A stretch of DNA of 64,000 nucleotides from Brasilonema sennae CENA114 (GTDB lineage Bacteria > Cyanobacteriota > Cyanobacteriia > Cyanobacteriales > Nostocaceae): positions 6,344,284-6,408,283 of the forward strand of contig NZ_CP030118.1 in NCBI RefSeq assembly GCF_006968745.1, given 5' to 3'. Positions 63,732 through 64,000 of the stretch are shown here, in pieces; positions within the stretch are counted from its first letter, which is position 1, and the number at the start of each line of letters is the position of its first letter. The notes under the pieces are model-generated. The model was not told where the DNA came from. It saw nothing but the letters and a program-made list of their open reading frames with translations, and searched no databases. The position numbers and the translations under genes are program-made.

Positions 63732-63781
63732 TTTGTTCAAGAGTTACCGAGACAAATAACGAGTTTGAAAACACGCCCTAG
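63732..63781 (+). repeat. Copy of the fur 3' tail
   Basis: 50 bases match 61429-61478 with two changes. It includes the codons for the last 16 residues of the Fur-like protein and its stop, with no gene in front. The copy sits beyond dprA. Confidence 0.93.
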
Positions 63782-63784
63782 AGG

Positions 63785-63892
63785 GGATCAATCCCAATAC
63801 TTTTCGGTTAAAGGGCAAGGGGTAAAGGCAAAGGGGAAATAGCTTGGTTTTCATCCCTTTTCCCCTTAACAAAGAGGTATTGGGATCAATCC
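63785..63892. repeat. 108-base MITE-like element
   Basis: Perfect 16-base inverted ends, GGATCAATCCCAATAC and GTATTGGGATCAATCC, enclose a purine-rich core (AAGGGGTAAAGGCAAAGGGG). It begins four bases after the fur-tail copy. Confidence 0.85.
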
Positions 63893-63909
63893 TTAACAGC
63901 AAGCGTATT

Positions 63910-64000
63910 TTATGGTGCTGTCTGTGTCGGTGTCGGTGTCGGTGTGAGTGTTGATGTTGGTGTTGGTGTTGGTGTTGGTGTTGATGTTGGTGTTGGTGTC
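63910..64000 (-). CDS. Partial gene: Thr-Pro repeat C-terminus
   Basis: The minus strand reads TPTPTSTPTPTPTPTSTLTP and TPTPTQTAP followed by a stop, encoded by tandem GGTGTT hexamers. The gene runs out of the window on the right. Such tails lie on surface or membrane-anchored proteins, as in the STAND protein at 33143. The catalytic part is not visible, so identity is unknown. Confidence 0.6.
   Translation of the reverse strand, partial: TPTPTSTPTPTPTPTSTLTPTPTPTQTAP

Overview
The window comes from a filamentous cyanobacterium, most likely one of the Nostocales. The palindrome GCGATCGC (HIP1) recurs throughout. Photosystem II proteins (Psb32, a Psb28 paralogue) are encoded, and the acpP-fabF-tkt order is typical of cyanobacteria. 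Spaces between genes are filled with short palindromic and heptamer-type repeats (for example AACAGTGAACAG and GATAACTGATAACTG arrays). I see no tRNA, rRNA or CRISPR array.

Left part (1-20.5 kb): a histidine kinase; a decayed RibD-like gene; a FemAB-like protein; Psb32; a 5'-truncated acyltransferase; a NADAR protein; and a long MoxR-type cluster. The cluster holds DUF4129, DUF4350, MoxR ATPase, DUF58, SpoIIM-like, a membrane protein and RDD. Its DUF58 gene is cut by a complete IS4-type element (12131-14046) with perfect 31-bp inverted ends and a 10-bp target duplication. holA follows a convergent pair of genes that share a palindromic stop region.

Middle part (20.5-41 kb): a PAS-LuxR regulator, a TIR-like candidate defence protein, mltA and lpxD. 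The most interesting locus comes next. An EAD1-like gene overlaps a MoxR-type AAA ATPase gene, which overlaps by 4 bases a SAV_2336-like protein with 11 near-identical TPRs (27079-31368). This resembles the NTP-dependent conflict systems described in cyanobacteria, although the EAD1 and ATPase parts lie in different frames. A STAND/NB-ARC membrane protein lies 1.7 kb away. Housekeeping genes follow: an HdrB-like subunit, acpP, fabF and tkt.

Right part (41-64 kb): a MHYT-GAF-LOV-MCP sensory protein, an OmpA-like protein, a potassium-channel-like protein, a deaminase, and a NarL-type two-component system divergent from a Spy-like periplasmic protein. A small secreted protein, an RNA methyltransferase, a class A beta-lactamase-like protein and a Psb28 paralogue come next. 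The last block is an iron-uptake island (AraC regulator, AMIN/TonB-dependent receptor, PepSY membrane protein, Fur-family regulator). It lies between a truncated and a full-length dprA in the same orientation. The 3' tail of fur is repeated beyond the second dprA, which suggests an old tandem duplication or recombination. The window ends inside a Thr-Pro-repeat tail of an unidentified protein.
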